In this document: positions 1 to 12,200 of the stretch, piece after piece
Numbering within the stretch: the stretch's first letter is position 1
Layout: the number at the start of each line of letters is the position of its first letter
Source of the DNA: Strobilurus pachycystidiatus
Lineage: Eukaryota; Basidiomycota; Agaricomycetes; Agaricales; Physalacriaceae
Assembly: GCA_019915135.1 (NCBI GenBank)
Contig: JAHLMK010000001.1
Coordinates: 6,262,001-6,326,000, forward strand
Reading direction: 5' to 3'
Length of the DNA stretch: 64,000 nucleotides
The notes under the pieces: model-generated
What the model saw: the letters and a program-made list of their open reading frames with translations, nothing else
Databases searched by the model: none
What the model was told of the DNA's origin: nothing
Made by a program: the position numbers and the translations under genes

Positions 1-1663
1 GTGCCAGCCATCTTCGGCGTCGCTCATTGTTTTATAGGCGGTATCGAGATGGAATTACCCAGCCTCGTTCGAATCGTTCGACGCGACCTTCTACTATTCC
101 TGCTTTCCTGCGGCCGCCTTCTCTCAAAGTGCAGTGCAAGAAGGCATCAGATGGGGTGTGATTGAGCAAAGCAGTCGTAGATAGAATAGGTGTAATGCAC
201 ATATCTCGATATATCAAATCGGAGGCTTTTCCAAATCACATGTGGGCCCACTCGTTGCGCCTATAAGTTCGTTAATCATCTGGTGGTGATGTCTGGTTCC
301 TCTATGAGTGAATTGTGGTTCGACTGGGTAAGCACCTCGCATCTGTGCACTGTTGACCTCACCTCAACGCATCGAACGTCAGAGCCGGTCAGACCTCTAC
401 TTCGCACTGGCCCCAAACTTGCCGGTTGTGGAAAGTGGGCACAATCAATCAATCAATAAATACACGGCACGGACCCTGCAGGATCGCCGGACGCAGCGTA
501 GAGTACAGATATGTGCGTAAGTATCCTTAACCTACCTGCTACCCCCACTACCGATACGCTATAGAACGAACCGACGCTCGATGCCCCCGTCTTGCATAGC
601 GACTCACATTCTACAACACGGCATGAGGCAGAGAGGGGATATCATTTCCCAACTGACTCCCTCCATCACATACTTATAAAGTCAAATATAAGCAGTGCGT
701 CGGAGAAGATACCTGGCAGCATGAAGCAATCTGCAGCGGGTGGAAATTCTCACGCATGGCTCTACATGGCCCCATAGTGGATAGAGTGTTGATGGGAAGG
801 ATTCCAATCTCCGTGTTGAGAGCACTACTATCAATATACAAGAGTTGAACGTTGGAACGTTGATACTTAGATCGATATTGTGACATGCACTGCCCGGAAC
901 GCCGCCGTAGCTATGCTCGGCATCTGGCGTCGGCTAAGCACACACGGCGGAACAAATGGCACGGCGGAAAAATGGCACGAGGTAGTTCAGTCGGAGCTTG
1001 AACCTTAAAAAAGGCGATGGACGCAGGGTCGCTCACAGAGTCTGAGGGCGCAGGACGGCGCAAAACGTTGTCGAGAGGTCAAGGGCAGCCGTTCAAATGA
1101 GCTGTGTGTACAAGACATCATCGGAAAACAGTGCAAGGTATTTTTTACACCCAAAAGGTGTCGTATTATGACCTCGACAGGCTGGTAGATACGTATTGTA
1201 ACCTCGGCAGGCTGGTTTGGCCCGTGAGGGTTGGTTGTTGAGATATAAAGAATAATTACCCGCACGCTGTTCAAAGAGCACCGAGCATGGCCAGCAGCGA
1301 GGGAACAGGCCCTAGGCAGCAGCGTCGAGATTCCATGTTCACAGAAACGTCATCGTCGAGATTTATGTACGACGTCGGCCATCGCTTGTACGTCTTGGTG
1401 ATCGGACGTTGCCGAGCTTGTACTGTCTGTTGCCGAGCTCGTATACTGCTTGTTATGTAATCAATTCTGCATCGCTCTTTCCCACCGTCATGATCAGCGC
1501 CTTTGTGGGTCCCATAGAACACATAGAGCTCCCTTGATCAGCGCCTATGTGGGCACTCGGCCCCAGGAAGCGTTTTTTCCGCCGGCCTATATAAACCTAG
1601 GGGGTCCATCATGTATTCCTTACCCACCTTCCCAGATTCTGCCCGCCCAATCCAAATTCTGTC
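1..1663. other. No gene recognised
   Basis: I see no open frame with protein-like composition or a convincing intron chain here. The last few hundred bases precede the start of the DUF6534-like gene and probably hold its promoter; a TATATAAA-like box lies near 1588. Confidence 0.4.
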
Positions 1664-3454
1664 ATGCCTGAAAGCTTCGGCGACACGTTTGGTTGCTTGC
1701 TCATTGCGCTCGTGGTAGATCTCATGTGAGCTAACTTCTATTTGTATCCCTGCGATTGCCAACTAGATTCCTCTTCCAGCTGCTTCGGTGCCGGTCTCGT
1801 CAGTCATGAGCCGTTGCTCAGGGTTCCTTGCACTGATCTTTGCTTCAGGTCGTCGTCCTGCAATACTTCCGTAGTCCCTTGCTCAATTCGGACTCCACGG
1901 GTGTCCGCTTCATGGTCGGACTGCTGTGGTATGTCTTCTTGATGTTCGCACAATAGCTCATGTGTTTCAGCTTCCTTGCATGCGTACACGTCGCAACTTT
2001 CGTAGCCGCCACCTACCAGGTGCTTATCATTGAGTTTGGTCGGTTTGAGAAACTGGATGTCATCCCGAGGTAAGCGCCTGTTCTGATGTCCTGAGCAGTC
2101 CTAACGTCTTTGATAGAACTGCATTAGTACGTGTTCCTGTTGCTGATGCCAAAATGCTGGACCGAACTGGCGTATTAGGCCCAACTCTTGGCGGTTGTGA
2201 GCTCCTCTCCATGTCTATACTCGTCAAATGTGAACTGATGCTGGGAAACGTGAAGTATCTCGTTTCGTTTGTCTCACAGTGGTCAGTGCCTCAGGTTGGG
2301 TGCGTTTGCTTATTCTGACTCGGCTCGCCCTAGCTTCTTTGTGTCGCAGGTCTGGTACCGTCAGTCTTTGCTACTTCGTCGCATGTCTTTCAACCAACGA
2401 CATTCTTCAGTGACAGACAATATATATATCTCTATGCCCATTGTACGAGCCTATAACTTTATTCGTCTCCCTTCTTGACCTAGATCTTAGGCGCTACTCG
2501 CCATGCTTAACATCTTTGAGTCACCAAACTCATCCCCGGCAACTTCTTGCTAACCACAAAATCAGCTGCTGGCATCGGTACGTCAAATCAAAGTGAGCCT
2601 GAAGATTGACAGCGTGATTGAAATTGCTCCCGCTTCCTCCAGCGCAGACCACCCTCGCGTAAGTGACACAAAAGCACACATCACCGTATTTCATTGTCTG
2701 ATCTGTCAGTGGAACTGGGGCCACGTTTACCCAATTGATACACACCGAGGTTTGTTGGCTGTGCACGAAGCAGCCAGTCTCTGAATCTTCTCAGATTGTC
2801 ACAAGCATTCAAGCAGGTGCGACAGCGGCGTGTGATCTCGCCATCACCGCTGTTCTCTGCTGGACTCTCAATCGCAAGCGAACGGGAATCAAATTGTATG
2901 TCACAAGTCAATTGACATACTCGCGTTCATTGTCTCAACAGAACTGATACGCTGCTCGATAAACTGATTGTGCTCGCCATCAACCGAGGTGCGATTACCA
3001 GTCTTGCGGCGCTGTTGAACCTCATCCTAGTAAGTGCACCGTCTCTGTCGGTTATACATCGAGAAGCTCACTTGGCCATAGTTCGTCTGGAGGCCAGCTG
3101 CCATGATATTGTAAGTTCAGTTCATACTGCCGGTCGCGCTGATTAGTAACGTATGATTCCTCTGCTTCCTAGCTGTCAATGTAGGTAGCGCTCAACGTTG
3201 TAAGACACGCATTGCTCATTCATCGACTCGGAGTCTATGTTGTCTCCGTTGTTGGAAGGTGGGCTCTCGTCGACTCCTCCCAACGCATTTCACTGAACGC
3301 TCTCAGTCTCAATTCGCGCGCTCGCATGAGAAAGGAAGCATCCACGGACGTCATTTCACTTTCCATGGGACCACTTAGCGAATCTCAGACTTGCGAAGAT
3401 GCTGGTATACGGGCCGTCAGTTTCCTTCCTAGTTTTTGTTTTGCGCGCATCTGA
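1664..3454 (+). CDS. DUF6534-like multi-span membrane protein (multi-exon)
   Basis: Probable integral membrane protein of the fungal DUF6534 type, whose molecular function is unknown. The best evidence is the C-terminal half. The exon near 2800-2895 encodes an ATAACDLAITAVLCWTL-like helix followed by NRKRTGIK. After an intron ending near 2942 comes TDTLLDKLIVLAINRGAITS, then another intron at about 3031. The region ends with NSRARMRKEAST, the usual DUF6534 tail. Upstream exons give a SFFVSQVWYRQ segment (near 2340), similar to the FFxxRVW helix of the family, and a start at MPESFGDTFG (1664). Several exon joints are uncertain, and one or two frames look damaged, so this could be a decaying copy. 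The stop at 3452-3454 follows the SLSMGPLSESQ tail. Family assignment is from pattern memory, not a search. Confidence 0.5.
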
Positions 3455-3752
3455 TAAGTTGCAACTTGATAGACGACTAGCATGGTCACCTGGGGTGATG
3501 ACAACACCGGCGATGGCAACGTTAGTACTCTGTGACGCACGTTCGGACAGGGGCTCATGACCGTTGCAGAAGGAACTCAAGTTCAATGTGTGACCATCGA
3601 ACGTTGAATCATATGTCACCGAATCTTGTCTTGTCTAATAGTACCAATAGTACCAATACTGCTTGTTTCGTGTGTGTATGCCCCTGTCTGCCCCTGGTTC
3701 GCGAGAGAGATTGCCTCTGTCATCAACCTCTTAGAACCCTCGGATAATTGCA

Positions 3753-5107
3753 TTAATATACGTCTCGGGATCGTCCCAGTGAACCTAGGCATGAATCAGC
3801 GCTAACAAATGTTGCACACTCTGAATGGCGTACGAAATGGTTTCCACCTGGGATCTCGATGAACCTTATCTGGCGGACCTTCCTTCCCGCCTCAGTGTAC
3901 TCATCCAAAAGCCTCTCTGTGTCAAAGAATCCCCATGCGCACATCCAAGATGTCGCAGTACAGAATTGGAATATAATTTCAAGGTCAGGGAATGCCCGAT
4001 GTATGACGGTCTCATTCCAAAGCGCGAGCTCGGTCTGCGTGTGAATCGTCGCCTGCATTGGAGGTGCGAACCTGAAGGCATGCGGATGGTCAGTAGAATA
4101 GATTTATTCCTTGGCTGACAGCATAGACGAACAAAGGAATTTCGCAGCGTAGAGCGGCGCTTTGGTCCATGTTGACAGCCATGTCCTGCGGTGTCATGTT
4201 CTCTAGCGAATTACGATTGCCAAGCCTTCTGTTGTCCAGTCCCTCAGAAGATCGAGATGCGAAGTCGGGGTGTTCGAAGTAGCACGATAACCAGATGCAG
4301 AAGTGAGTGAAAGTCTCTTCCGGAGACTTACACTCTTGGTCGAAGAATACGTTGTAAAGGTCGGGAATGGTTTGGGACCCAAAGGCAACGGCGCCGGGGT
4401 CTACAACACTTTAGCCTACTAGTAGCTGACCGGAATCCCAGGAGGGCACCTTTGTCTAACTCACCGTATAGAATCATCTGCTTGAACTGTGGCTCAAGGG
4501 ACTCGTACAGATATCTGGGTATTGCTTCCGGGTACGCGAGCATTGCTAGTGCTCTTCATCGTTTTAGTATACCGCAGAGATGGCTCAGAGGGTACTACGC
4601 ACGTGGTTGTCCCCATACTCCATCCTATAACGACGATCCCGCCAGTGCTGCGATCCTCACTCAACCGAGGGATGTCGTTAGTCTTGACGAACCAATCGAT
4701 GAAATGGAGGGCATCCAGCCCTAATCCCTGTAGGAAGTCACGCTTGCCTTCCCTCAGAGACTCCAACTCGGCATCGGTGTACTTCGTCGATCCTGGATAG
4801 TCTCGACGGTTGGGGATGACGAGACGAAGGTCATTGGCCGCGGCCAGTGGTAGCAGGCGTTGAAAGGTATCTGCACAAAGATCTGCGCTAAATTGCCACG
4901 GATAAGATGCTACCCAAGCTCACTTCCGGTGAATATGCTTCCGTGAAAGACGAAGACTGTCTTGTATGTCGTAGAGTTCGGGACCACGCCGCTATCTGTA
5001 TAGAATAGGCGGGCGTCGGTGTCGCCAATGGGCGCATAGCCAGTCTCAATGGGTGCCATGCTGGTGGATGGAAAGGCGTACGTCAATTCTTCATCGCAAG
5101 CTGACAT
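3753..5107 (-). CDS. Alpha/beta hydrolase (multi-exon)
   Basis: Predicted serine hydrolase of the alpha/beta fold; substrate unknown. The N-terminal exon (5107 leftwards) encodes TVFVFHGSIFTG, the HG oxyanion-loop motif after strand beta-3. After a short intron comes NTFQRLLPLAAANDLRLVIPN, then a nucleophile elbow G-W-S-M-G near 4615. Later exons encode a MLAYPEAIPRYLYESLEPQF lid-like segment, then DPGAVAFGSQTIPDLYNVFF. The last exon has IEIPGGNHFVR, where the His fits the catalytic histidine. Introns are predicted near 4862-4914, 4575-4620, 4399-4465 and 4055-4120. The last needs an acceptor at ATGCAG to keep frame. No signal peptide is evident. It could be an esterase, epoxide hydrolase-like or polyketide-type hydrolase; the sequence does not discriminate. 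Confidence 0.7.
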
Positions 5108-5731
5108 TATTCTTCGTACATGCCGTTAGTGGGAACAGACGTCACTTAGGCGGCTTCCTGAAATCCTTCCGGTCTCACGAGCGTCACAGCCTAGTAAGAA
5201 AACTTGATGTACAAAGCTCAAGCCTGCTAAGGCGCCTTCACAAGAAGTGATTCAGGCTACATGTGTAGGACTTGTGGTTCTAGCGGAATCATATCAGTGG
5301 AAAGAGGGTCGCACGAAGGCTACGTTGATGCGATTCTTCAATCAGAATATCAGAATATCAGATGTATCAAATGATGAGTTGATATGATAGCCCGCCACCC
5401 ACACTTTGACAGGACATTGGTCTGATCGTCACGGTATCTCATCGCCGACAGCCGCCACGTTAACATAAGGTCCACTACATCAAACCCGCCAGAGACTAGC
5501 AGAAGAGAGTTTACGTTGCAGACCCAAGTAGCCGGAGCACTTCACCTCACCTTCTTCCCACGAAGTTCGACGGGAAGTGAGCGTTACGTGTCGAACAAGA
5601 GAAACGTTTGCATTGTCCTGTCATCATGACTTGGCGCACCGCCAGCTCACATTTGTGGAGATCTTCGAACGTCTCCTGCTCAATTATCCTCTCCAAAATT
5701 ACATGTGCGCCACATGACTAGTAAAGGGTTG
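5108..5731. other. Intergenic, no gene seen
   Basis: This stretch lies between the start of the hydrolase gene and the stop of the homeodomain gene, both on the minus strand. It contains a short tandem ATATCAGA repeat near 5341-5360. I see no coding signal. Confidence 0.5.
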
Positions 5732-6244
5732 TCACAAAAGATAGGACGCGAACCGCTTTGGATCCTTAGCCTCTAACTTCTTCCTCTGCCAGCAAAACCA
5801 CGAGGAGACTTGACTCCGATTCAATCCCGTGACCCGTACGAGACGATAAGTCTCCTCATCTTTGGGGTATACGTGTTCGTCGAAAGACGCCTCGAGGATG
5901 GCTAGCTGCTCGGGAGTCTTGTGCTGTAAGCGAGGTCGTCCTGCCAAGTCGTGCGCACGATTCGAAAACCATCTTACGGGGGGACAATTAGCAGCAAGTT
6001 AGTAGAGAAGGAGAATTTTTGGCGTACCGTCCGACGTCTTGAACTGTGAACTGGGGACCCATCTTCGAGGTAATGAGAGCAGTAGTGAGACATAGCCTCT
6101 TTGGAGGCCTTTCCACCCTGGAGGGAGACGGAGTCAGCACAAGAGAGAGATTGCAAGGGCAGCATACCCCTTGGCGCGCCATCTCTCCATCTGTCGCTCC
6201 AAGTATGCCAGTTGCTTCTCGTTTAGAAGATCGGCGCGAGTCAT
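5732..6244 (-). CDS. Small protein with two tandem homeodomains
   Basis: Predicted DNA-binding protein of 135 aa from three exons (6244-6168, 6117-6028, 5972-5732) joined by two short introns; the frame is consistent across both. Residues about 3-64 form one homeodomain-like unit whose recognition helix reads VQDVGRWFSNRAH (W57, F58, N60, R61 at the WFxNR positions). Residues about 68-123 form a second unit with an LE..F core (L82, E83, F86), the YP of loop 1 (Y91, P92) and a recognition helix TGLNRSQVSSWFCWQRKK (W114, F115, R119, K120, K121). There is almost nothing outside these two units. Fungal homeodomain proteins include the HD1/HD2 mating-type factors, but those are much longer and carry one homeodomain each. 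No HD partner gene or MIP-like neighbour is visible, so I do not call it a mating-type gene. Confidence 0.65.
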
Positions 6245-7384
6245 AGTAGTGGATATGGAGCCTCGATGAGCACGCGCCGCGAGCTTTTAAAGTAGGCACT
6301 CGGGCGACTCAGTGCTTTGATCGGGTAGTCGAGGACCATCGGCAATGAGAGTGTTGGACAAAGCACAGGATCAATGTGGGCAAAGCGCAAAGCGACATGA
6401 GACCGCATGACTGGGGGAATGGTCGCAGACAAAGTGTAGTATCGTTTCGAGGATCCTAAGAGGATACGTTTGCAGCTATCGCGGTCAAAAGCCAAGAAGA
6501 AATGAAACACGTGGCAGAGAATTGATGATGACGTCATGTGCGTTCCTCTCTTTCGAACGGTCTTCACCGAGCATGCAGTGGTGACTTTGTAGCCTATGCT
6601 CACTCAAACCAGACATCTAGCTAATACTATAGCCACGGATTGCTCATTGTCCCATCGTGGCACGCACTTCGTACGACATGACCGTGCTTTGGTCTCAGGC
6701 TGTGCTGCTAAGTAAGTACTTGGCTCACAATGCTCGTCACCTCCCGTAATGCCAATCCCAGAGGCTGTCTGACTTTGTGTTGGCCGTCTGTTTCCCTGTA
6801 TCTTGAACTCATCTTTTTGCGGTGTTCCCTCAACCAGTCACCCAGAACTAAACACGATTACTTTTTATTTGTTTTGTTGTAGTAAATGTCACTGAGTATC
6901 TTATTGGAACAGATGCCGACTGCGTTCATTGGTTTGGTATGCCGCAGCGGTGCTCCCTCACCTGAAGCTGGAGAGAACGACGCGACGTTGACATATTCTC
7001 GCGTAGACGTCCGGAGTCACGGCACCATGTGAAGCAAGAGGCGACCGAGTACTACTTGAGACTATGACACGAGCGAGAAGCGAGCCGAGTCTGATGGCAG
7101 TGCGGACAGGTAACCGAGACGGACGCGTTCTCATCGTGACAATCCGGTCGCAGCCTGCAGGTCGCTTTTACGTGAATGTGACACTTGTAACTACATCGTC
7201 GCATCATAAAAGCTGGCTGATGATTGAAAGGCGGATTGGGTTGGTTTTGAGGCCCTCGAAATCGAGATACAGTGAAGTGGTCGCTGGGCAATTTGGACAC
7301 AACCGGTTACTGAAGCTTGGAAAATTATGGCGCCACACAACAGCATGTTTCTCCGATGGAAAAAAGGACACTTCACGTGCACCG
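6245..7384. other. Intergenic, no gene seen
   Basis: The start of the homeodomain gene lies at the left edge, so its promoter is expected just to the right of 6244. The rest has no convincing coding frame. A T-run (minus strand) near 7359-7366 is the likely Pol III terminator of the tRNA that follows. Confidence 0.45.
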
Positions 7385-7479
7385 TTCCCGCTAGCCGGAT
7401 TGAACGACTGACCTCACCATGACACCGCCAAGAAACAAGGGTATACGAGTGGTGCGCTCTACCACTGAGCTAAGAGGGA
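7385..7479 (-). tRNA. tRNA-Thr(CGT) with intron
   Basis: Reading the minus strand, the acceptor strands TCCCTCT and AGCGGGA pair except at one position. The D arm is GCTC..GAGC, and the anticodon stem CACCA/TGGTG closes a loop with anticodon CGT. An intron of about 23 nt sits just 3' of the anticodon, at the usual eukaryotic position. The T arm has the TTCAATC loop. Box A (TAGCTCAGTGG) and box B (GTTCAATCC) are good, and a T6 run follows about 20 bases downstream. The isotype rests on the anticodon alone. The single acceptor mismatch could mean a mildly divergent or inactive copy. Confidence 0.8.
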
Positions 7480-7769
7480 TGCTTGCACGCGCCATGGCGC
7501 ATATGTGGCGCTGGACGTAGCTTGACAAACTTGTAAAGAATTTGTCTCCACACGAAAAGAGACGAGACTTCTGAGTTCGCGAACACTGCACATTGGTATC
7601 ATCGTATATACATACGCAACAAGTAGACAAGAGTAAGGAATAAACGAATGGAGAGTACAACGAAAGAAGAGCGAGGATTAAAGGTACACAGAAGCCTAAA
7701 ATAAACACCAAACGCGAAGAGAGATGAAGATACCCATATATATGATATAAGAAACAAAGTCAACAAACC

Positions 7770-8744
7770 CTAGGAACGACCGTTCTCCGAATAATAAGCC
7801 CCGCTGCCATAGCCTGAGGGATACCATTGGTTTTGAAAGTCATACGGCGCATACTGCTGGTTGGGCGAGGGGATCGCATAGTCGTAGGTGGTCGGTTCCT
7901 GTTTCGGCTGGTGTGGCGGAGGCCCGCCGCTGTTACCGTTCCCACTACTGCCATACGCCCCAAACTCGCCTGCACCCGCCCCATGCCCGTACGTCGGCAC
8001 AAAATCATAGTCTCCCATCTCAATGTAACGCATAGGGTGCTGCTGCTGCTGAGGCGGCGGCGGAGGCTGTGGACGAAAACCATTACTGCTGTTGTGAGAG
8101 TGCGGAGGCGGCGGCGGCCCCTGCCAGTATTGAGCTTGCGGCGGATGGTAGATCTGGGCGGGTGTCATTGCAGAGCTCCAGGACTGAGAGACGTCGCGAG
8201 GCGGGCCTGCTCTCTGGGCCGGGATCTCCTGGCCCGGCGGCGGACTCTCCGTCTTGACCGTTGGAGGGGACGTGGAAGGAAAACGGGCTCTCGTCGCCGA
8301 GGAAGGCGGCGGATGGAACCATTGCGGCGCTGTTTGGTCCTGCGCCGGCGGTGGACGGTCGTGGGAAGAGCGAGAGGGTAGGTGGCGCGCCGGCGGTGTG
8401 TGGCCGTCGAAATAGAAGGCCGGGCTGCGGGAGGGGGAGGAGGGACGCGAGCGACGGGAGACGCTCTCCATTGCCGGTCCCGGGCCGGGACCCGGTTGGG
8501 GCGGGGAGGTTGAGCGCGCCGTTGCTGTGGTTGGGGTGGCCGTGTGCGGCGTTGCTGCCGGGTCCGGTGCCGGGCAGGGCGGACTGGGAATATGTGGCGT
8601 GTGCGCCTGCGTAAGCGGCGGAGTCACGAAAGGACTGGCCGGCTGCGGCTGGGACTGGAAAGGACTGACTGGGGTGCGCTGGAAAGGACTGGGAGGATGC
8701 CTGGGTGTCACGAAAGGACCGAAAGGAATGCGGGCCCGCCCCAC
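7770..8744 (-). other. Alternative Pro/Gln-rich frame overlapping the zinc-finger gene
   Basis: A long open minus-strand frame overlaps the 3' half of the zinc-finger gene in another frame. It ends in a region that looks like a real activation-domain tail: poly-Pro/Gln, then MRYIEMGDYDFVP and a Gly/Tyr/Ser-rich end. The zinc-finger frame stops at 8083, in the middle of this one. Either an unrecognised intron or a frameshift passes the reading from one frame to the other, or this is GC-rich shadow coding. I cannot decide by eye. Confidence 0.35.
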
Positions 8745-9291
8745 CCGTGTCCGGGCCGGCGGAGGTGGCGCTCGTCGGGGTCTGGATCTGCCATTCCCCG
8801 CCCTCGTAGCCCGTCGACGTGCCTGGCCGCACGTCCACGGCCTTGGGCTGCGCGGGCCGGCGCGACGAGCGCGACTTGGACGCCGCCGCCATCGAAGCGT
8901 GCAGCGTCGACAGATCCCGCATCATCTTCTCGTTGTCCTCCTGTTTGTCGGCGTGCACCGTCTGCGCGTGTTGCCGGAGGTTGTCGAGGCGCGAGAACTG
9001 CTTGCCACAGTGGCAGGTGAACGGACGCTCGCCGGTATGTTTTCTGCATCGCGGTCAGCGGGCGTCGGCCGAGCGTGACAAAAGTACGCACCGGATATGC
9101 CGCGCCAGATGCTCGCTGCGGCTGAACACCATCCTGCACTCGCCGTAGCCGCGACACTGGAAGGTCTTGGATGGCGCGGGACGATAGCGCTTGGTGACGG
9201 CTGCGGTCGGCGGGGGGACAACCATGGTGGCCATGTCTTGCTGCTGCTGGTGCTGCTTCACGTCGTCGTCGTGCAGGCGTCCTATGAGCAT
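8083..9291 (-). CDS. C2H2 zinc-finger transcription factor (Adr1/Usv1-like fingers)
   Basis: Nuclear DNA-binding regulator. Exon 1 (9291-9092) encodes a Gln/Asp-rich start and finger 1: C46, C52, H65, H69, with core [15 protein letters not shown] 48-bp intron (9044-9091) splits the Arg codon just before KHTGERPF. Exon 2 continues with finger 2 (C77, C79, H92, H97; [15 protein letters not shown]). This finger pair, with [16 protein letters not shown] as linker, is the arrangement of fungal Adr1/Usv1/Msn2-type factors, which control carbon and stress responses; the regulon here is unknown. The rest (386 aa in total) is Ser/Pro/Gly-rich, with a short ordered-looking motif [15 protein letters not shown]. 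The stop at 8083 may not be the true end, because another frame continues to 7770. A CT-rich region upstream (to about 10.3 kb) may be a long 5' leader. Confidence 0.75.
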
Positions 9292-12200
9292 GCGAGCACG
9301 TCGTCAGCGGCGATGAGCAAGGCGGAGTGGCGACGCGCACCGTTCAGACTTTTTTCAGGGGGACCAGTGCCAGGGGAGAGGGACATGAATGAAGGGGAAA
9401 GGAACGCACCACAGCCCATCATTTTATCGCCACCGTGCCTGATTAGCACCCTGGCGGAGTTTGAACCGTTTGTTCCCACCCCTGTCACCTTCGCACTTTG
9501 TGGCCTTCGATTCTCACACCTCTGCGTCGATGTGAGCTGTCTGCCTGTCCAGTCCTCCTGCTGTCTTTGCCATCTTCTCTGCTACATTTCTCCTCTTCGC
9601 GCGCTTTGCCTGCAGCTCCCATTTATGGCCTCATCGTCCACGTTTGTCGTCCCAGAGCGATAGGCGTCCCGCGTGCTCCGGTATCATCGCTGCCACGTGC
9701 CTCTGATCTTCCCATCAGAAATCTCACCCAACCTGACGTGCCTGCCGTACCGCCACCGCGCGTTCGTTCCTCTCCCGGTGTCCCAACCACGCATGCGCAG
9801 ACTCTGTTGCCCACCGTGGATCAGGCCCCAATCCACCCCGCAGCTAGCTCCCTCCGCCCGCGTCCCCGAAATGGATTCTCATCATCGTCTCCTCTCCGTC
9901 TCGTTATCGTAATGTGGCGGAGAAACATCGCATGGCCATGTGCACACGTGGACTCGTCCCGGCCGAGACGATGCGAATCCATTTCCGAAATCGTATGCCT
10001 TGCCCCGGATCAATCTCGTTTCTTCCAGGACCACTGTCCACCTCTCTCACAGGTCTCGGTGGGGAGAGAGACGAGAGCGCGTTCTGATCCCCACAGTCGC
10101 ATTCCATTCCGGTCTCGCCACGCTCCGAGCATCATGCACTCATTCATTTAGGCTTCGACTGATCCCTTCAAGCCCCGTCGTATCCCTTCCTCGGTTCCCT
10201 CCTTCCTTCTCCTTCTTCCTCTGCCTTTGTCTTTCCACATGGTCCCTACCCACGTCAAGATTAACGTCTTGAACGTTCTGATTCATCCATGGAACACAAC
10301 GTCAGTGATTAATGGCGTCTGACCATCGAGGGTAGGTTTGATTAATGCCTTTTGTTCTTTTGGCAGATCTGATTCGTCCATGTATTGTGGGAGGGTGATG
10401 CGGCGCCCATACTCTGTTCCCGAGCCAGGGTATGTTTCGCGTTTGTATTGCTTTGATCCCTACCTCGACGGTCCTCAGATTTTCGTCATTGTCATTCCAC
10501 ATCATTCTGACAGCCGACATGGCAGATGGATTCCTCCAGTAGAAAAGATCTCGCTCGCCCGTGCTGTCCGCGATTCCTATTAGTGTACGTACTGCACTTA
10601 CTTCCACGCCAATCAGGTCCTCAGCTCGCTCCCCTACCCTATACCCTACTTGCGTCTTTATCGCGTCTTTCCCTCATCAGTTCTCACTGATCTAATCGCC
10701 CGACAGACACGTGTCACTCCCGCCGGGCAATTATGCCAGGGCGCGATCCGGGGAAAGAGGCGCGAAGACGTCGCCTGAACTTGCATCTCCGGTGCCTCGT
10801 CAAGGTCCGAGTCTATTGACTTGTGAGGAAAGAACGACTTGCGCGTATCGGCGAGGGTCAGACTAGCGTTCTCGTAGTCGCCATCTGTCACAGTAAGTGG
10901 TACCCTCGAGTTTCGTTGTGATGCGGCCACTGATCGTAATCGCCAGCACTTTGAGAGTCTCTATAACTCCCTCACGTTTCATAGCCGCCCATCGTCCGAG
11001 TGTATGAGCGGACTGTGTACGCCTCGAACGAAATCAGACGCCTCCGCACCACCCGGTGATTGACATTTCGTTTTATGCATTCAGACGTTCTCATACTTGC
11101 CGCCTTGTGGAAATTTGCTTGCAGTGGAAAGTCTCTCGAACATCGCAAACGGAAAGGTCCGTTTGTCCATCTTTCTCCCTGTTAGTATCACAGCAATGGA
11201 GATGAAGCGGGCACGCGAGTCTTTCCTCCCTCCGGGAAGATAACGGTGTACGCGTCTCGCTCCCACCTCACCTATTGCAAATTACTGACGGCCGTCAAAG
11301 ACTTGGTACCCCACAAACGCCCACAGGCGACCATTCAGGCCCAGGAACTCCCGTTAGGTGTATGGACTACTGACTCGACTCGAGGTACGCGAAGAGTCTA
11401 TCAGTCCGGGATCGACTCGGCTACTCAAGAGGAGCTGACATGGACAGGCCTCGTGAGCTACTGCGGGAATGAGTAGACATAGGAAGACTTCGCCAAAGCG
11501 CTCCTTGTAAAGTCTTTGACAGACGGATACAATGTTGAACGCGTTTATTCTTGGTTTTGTCTACTGATGAGTCGTCAGACTCCAGACTTCCGCCTCGATA
11601 CACTGCACTCTTCCGACCGATATCACGTTCATGACTCAGGGTAGGCGCTTTCATGTACACATTCACTCGTTTGGTGACCGCCGCTTGACAGACGTGCGTA
11701 CACCCGACGCCGTTAGTCTTTTAAGCATCCCACCCAGGCCCAGGAACTCCCACTCCAGCAGGTACGCGCCATCACCCCACAATCCGACTCCGCATCGGCT
11801 ATTCAAGAGCTACTCAGGCACTTCGGTGTTCATTCATGAAAGTGGCTGTACATCGCATACGTTTTCCTCTTCAAATTCAACGGGCGCGTCATGTCAGATG
11901 CGATATGGAATCCCGCCGTTGTTGGTCGGTACCGGGTTCAGGATCAGTACTCATCTGCTTTTGGCAACGTCGGTGACGTCTCAATTCTCGAATGAACTGG
12001 ATTCCAGGCGCCCCGGCCTGATACTAATCAGTACGCTTGATCCCGTCGATATAGTATATGCGGCAGTGTCTCCTACGCGAGATTTACGCTGGACGTGCCA
12101 ATCAGGCCCAGGTATCTTCATGTCATAACTAGAGTCATACAGTAGTGGCTGCGCAAACATACTGAATGACTTCAATGAGATGTTCTTAGACTTGATCAGA

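Noticed and set aside
5732..6244. Mating-type HD1/HD2 locus
   Set aside because: The protein is far too short, has two domains in one chain, and there is no divergent partner gene or MIP-like neighbour.
9498..10151. 217-aa plus-strand frame upstream of the zinc-finger gene
   Set aside because: Ser/Pro/Arg composition with no motif, in a CT-rich stretch best explained as a leader or promoter of the opposite gene.
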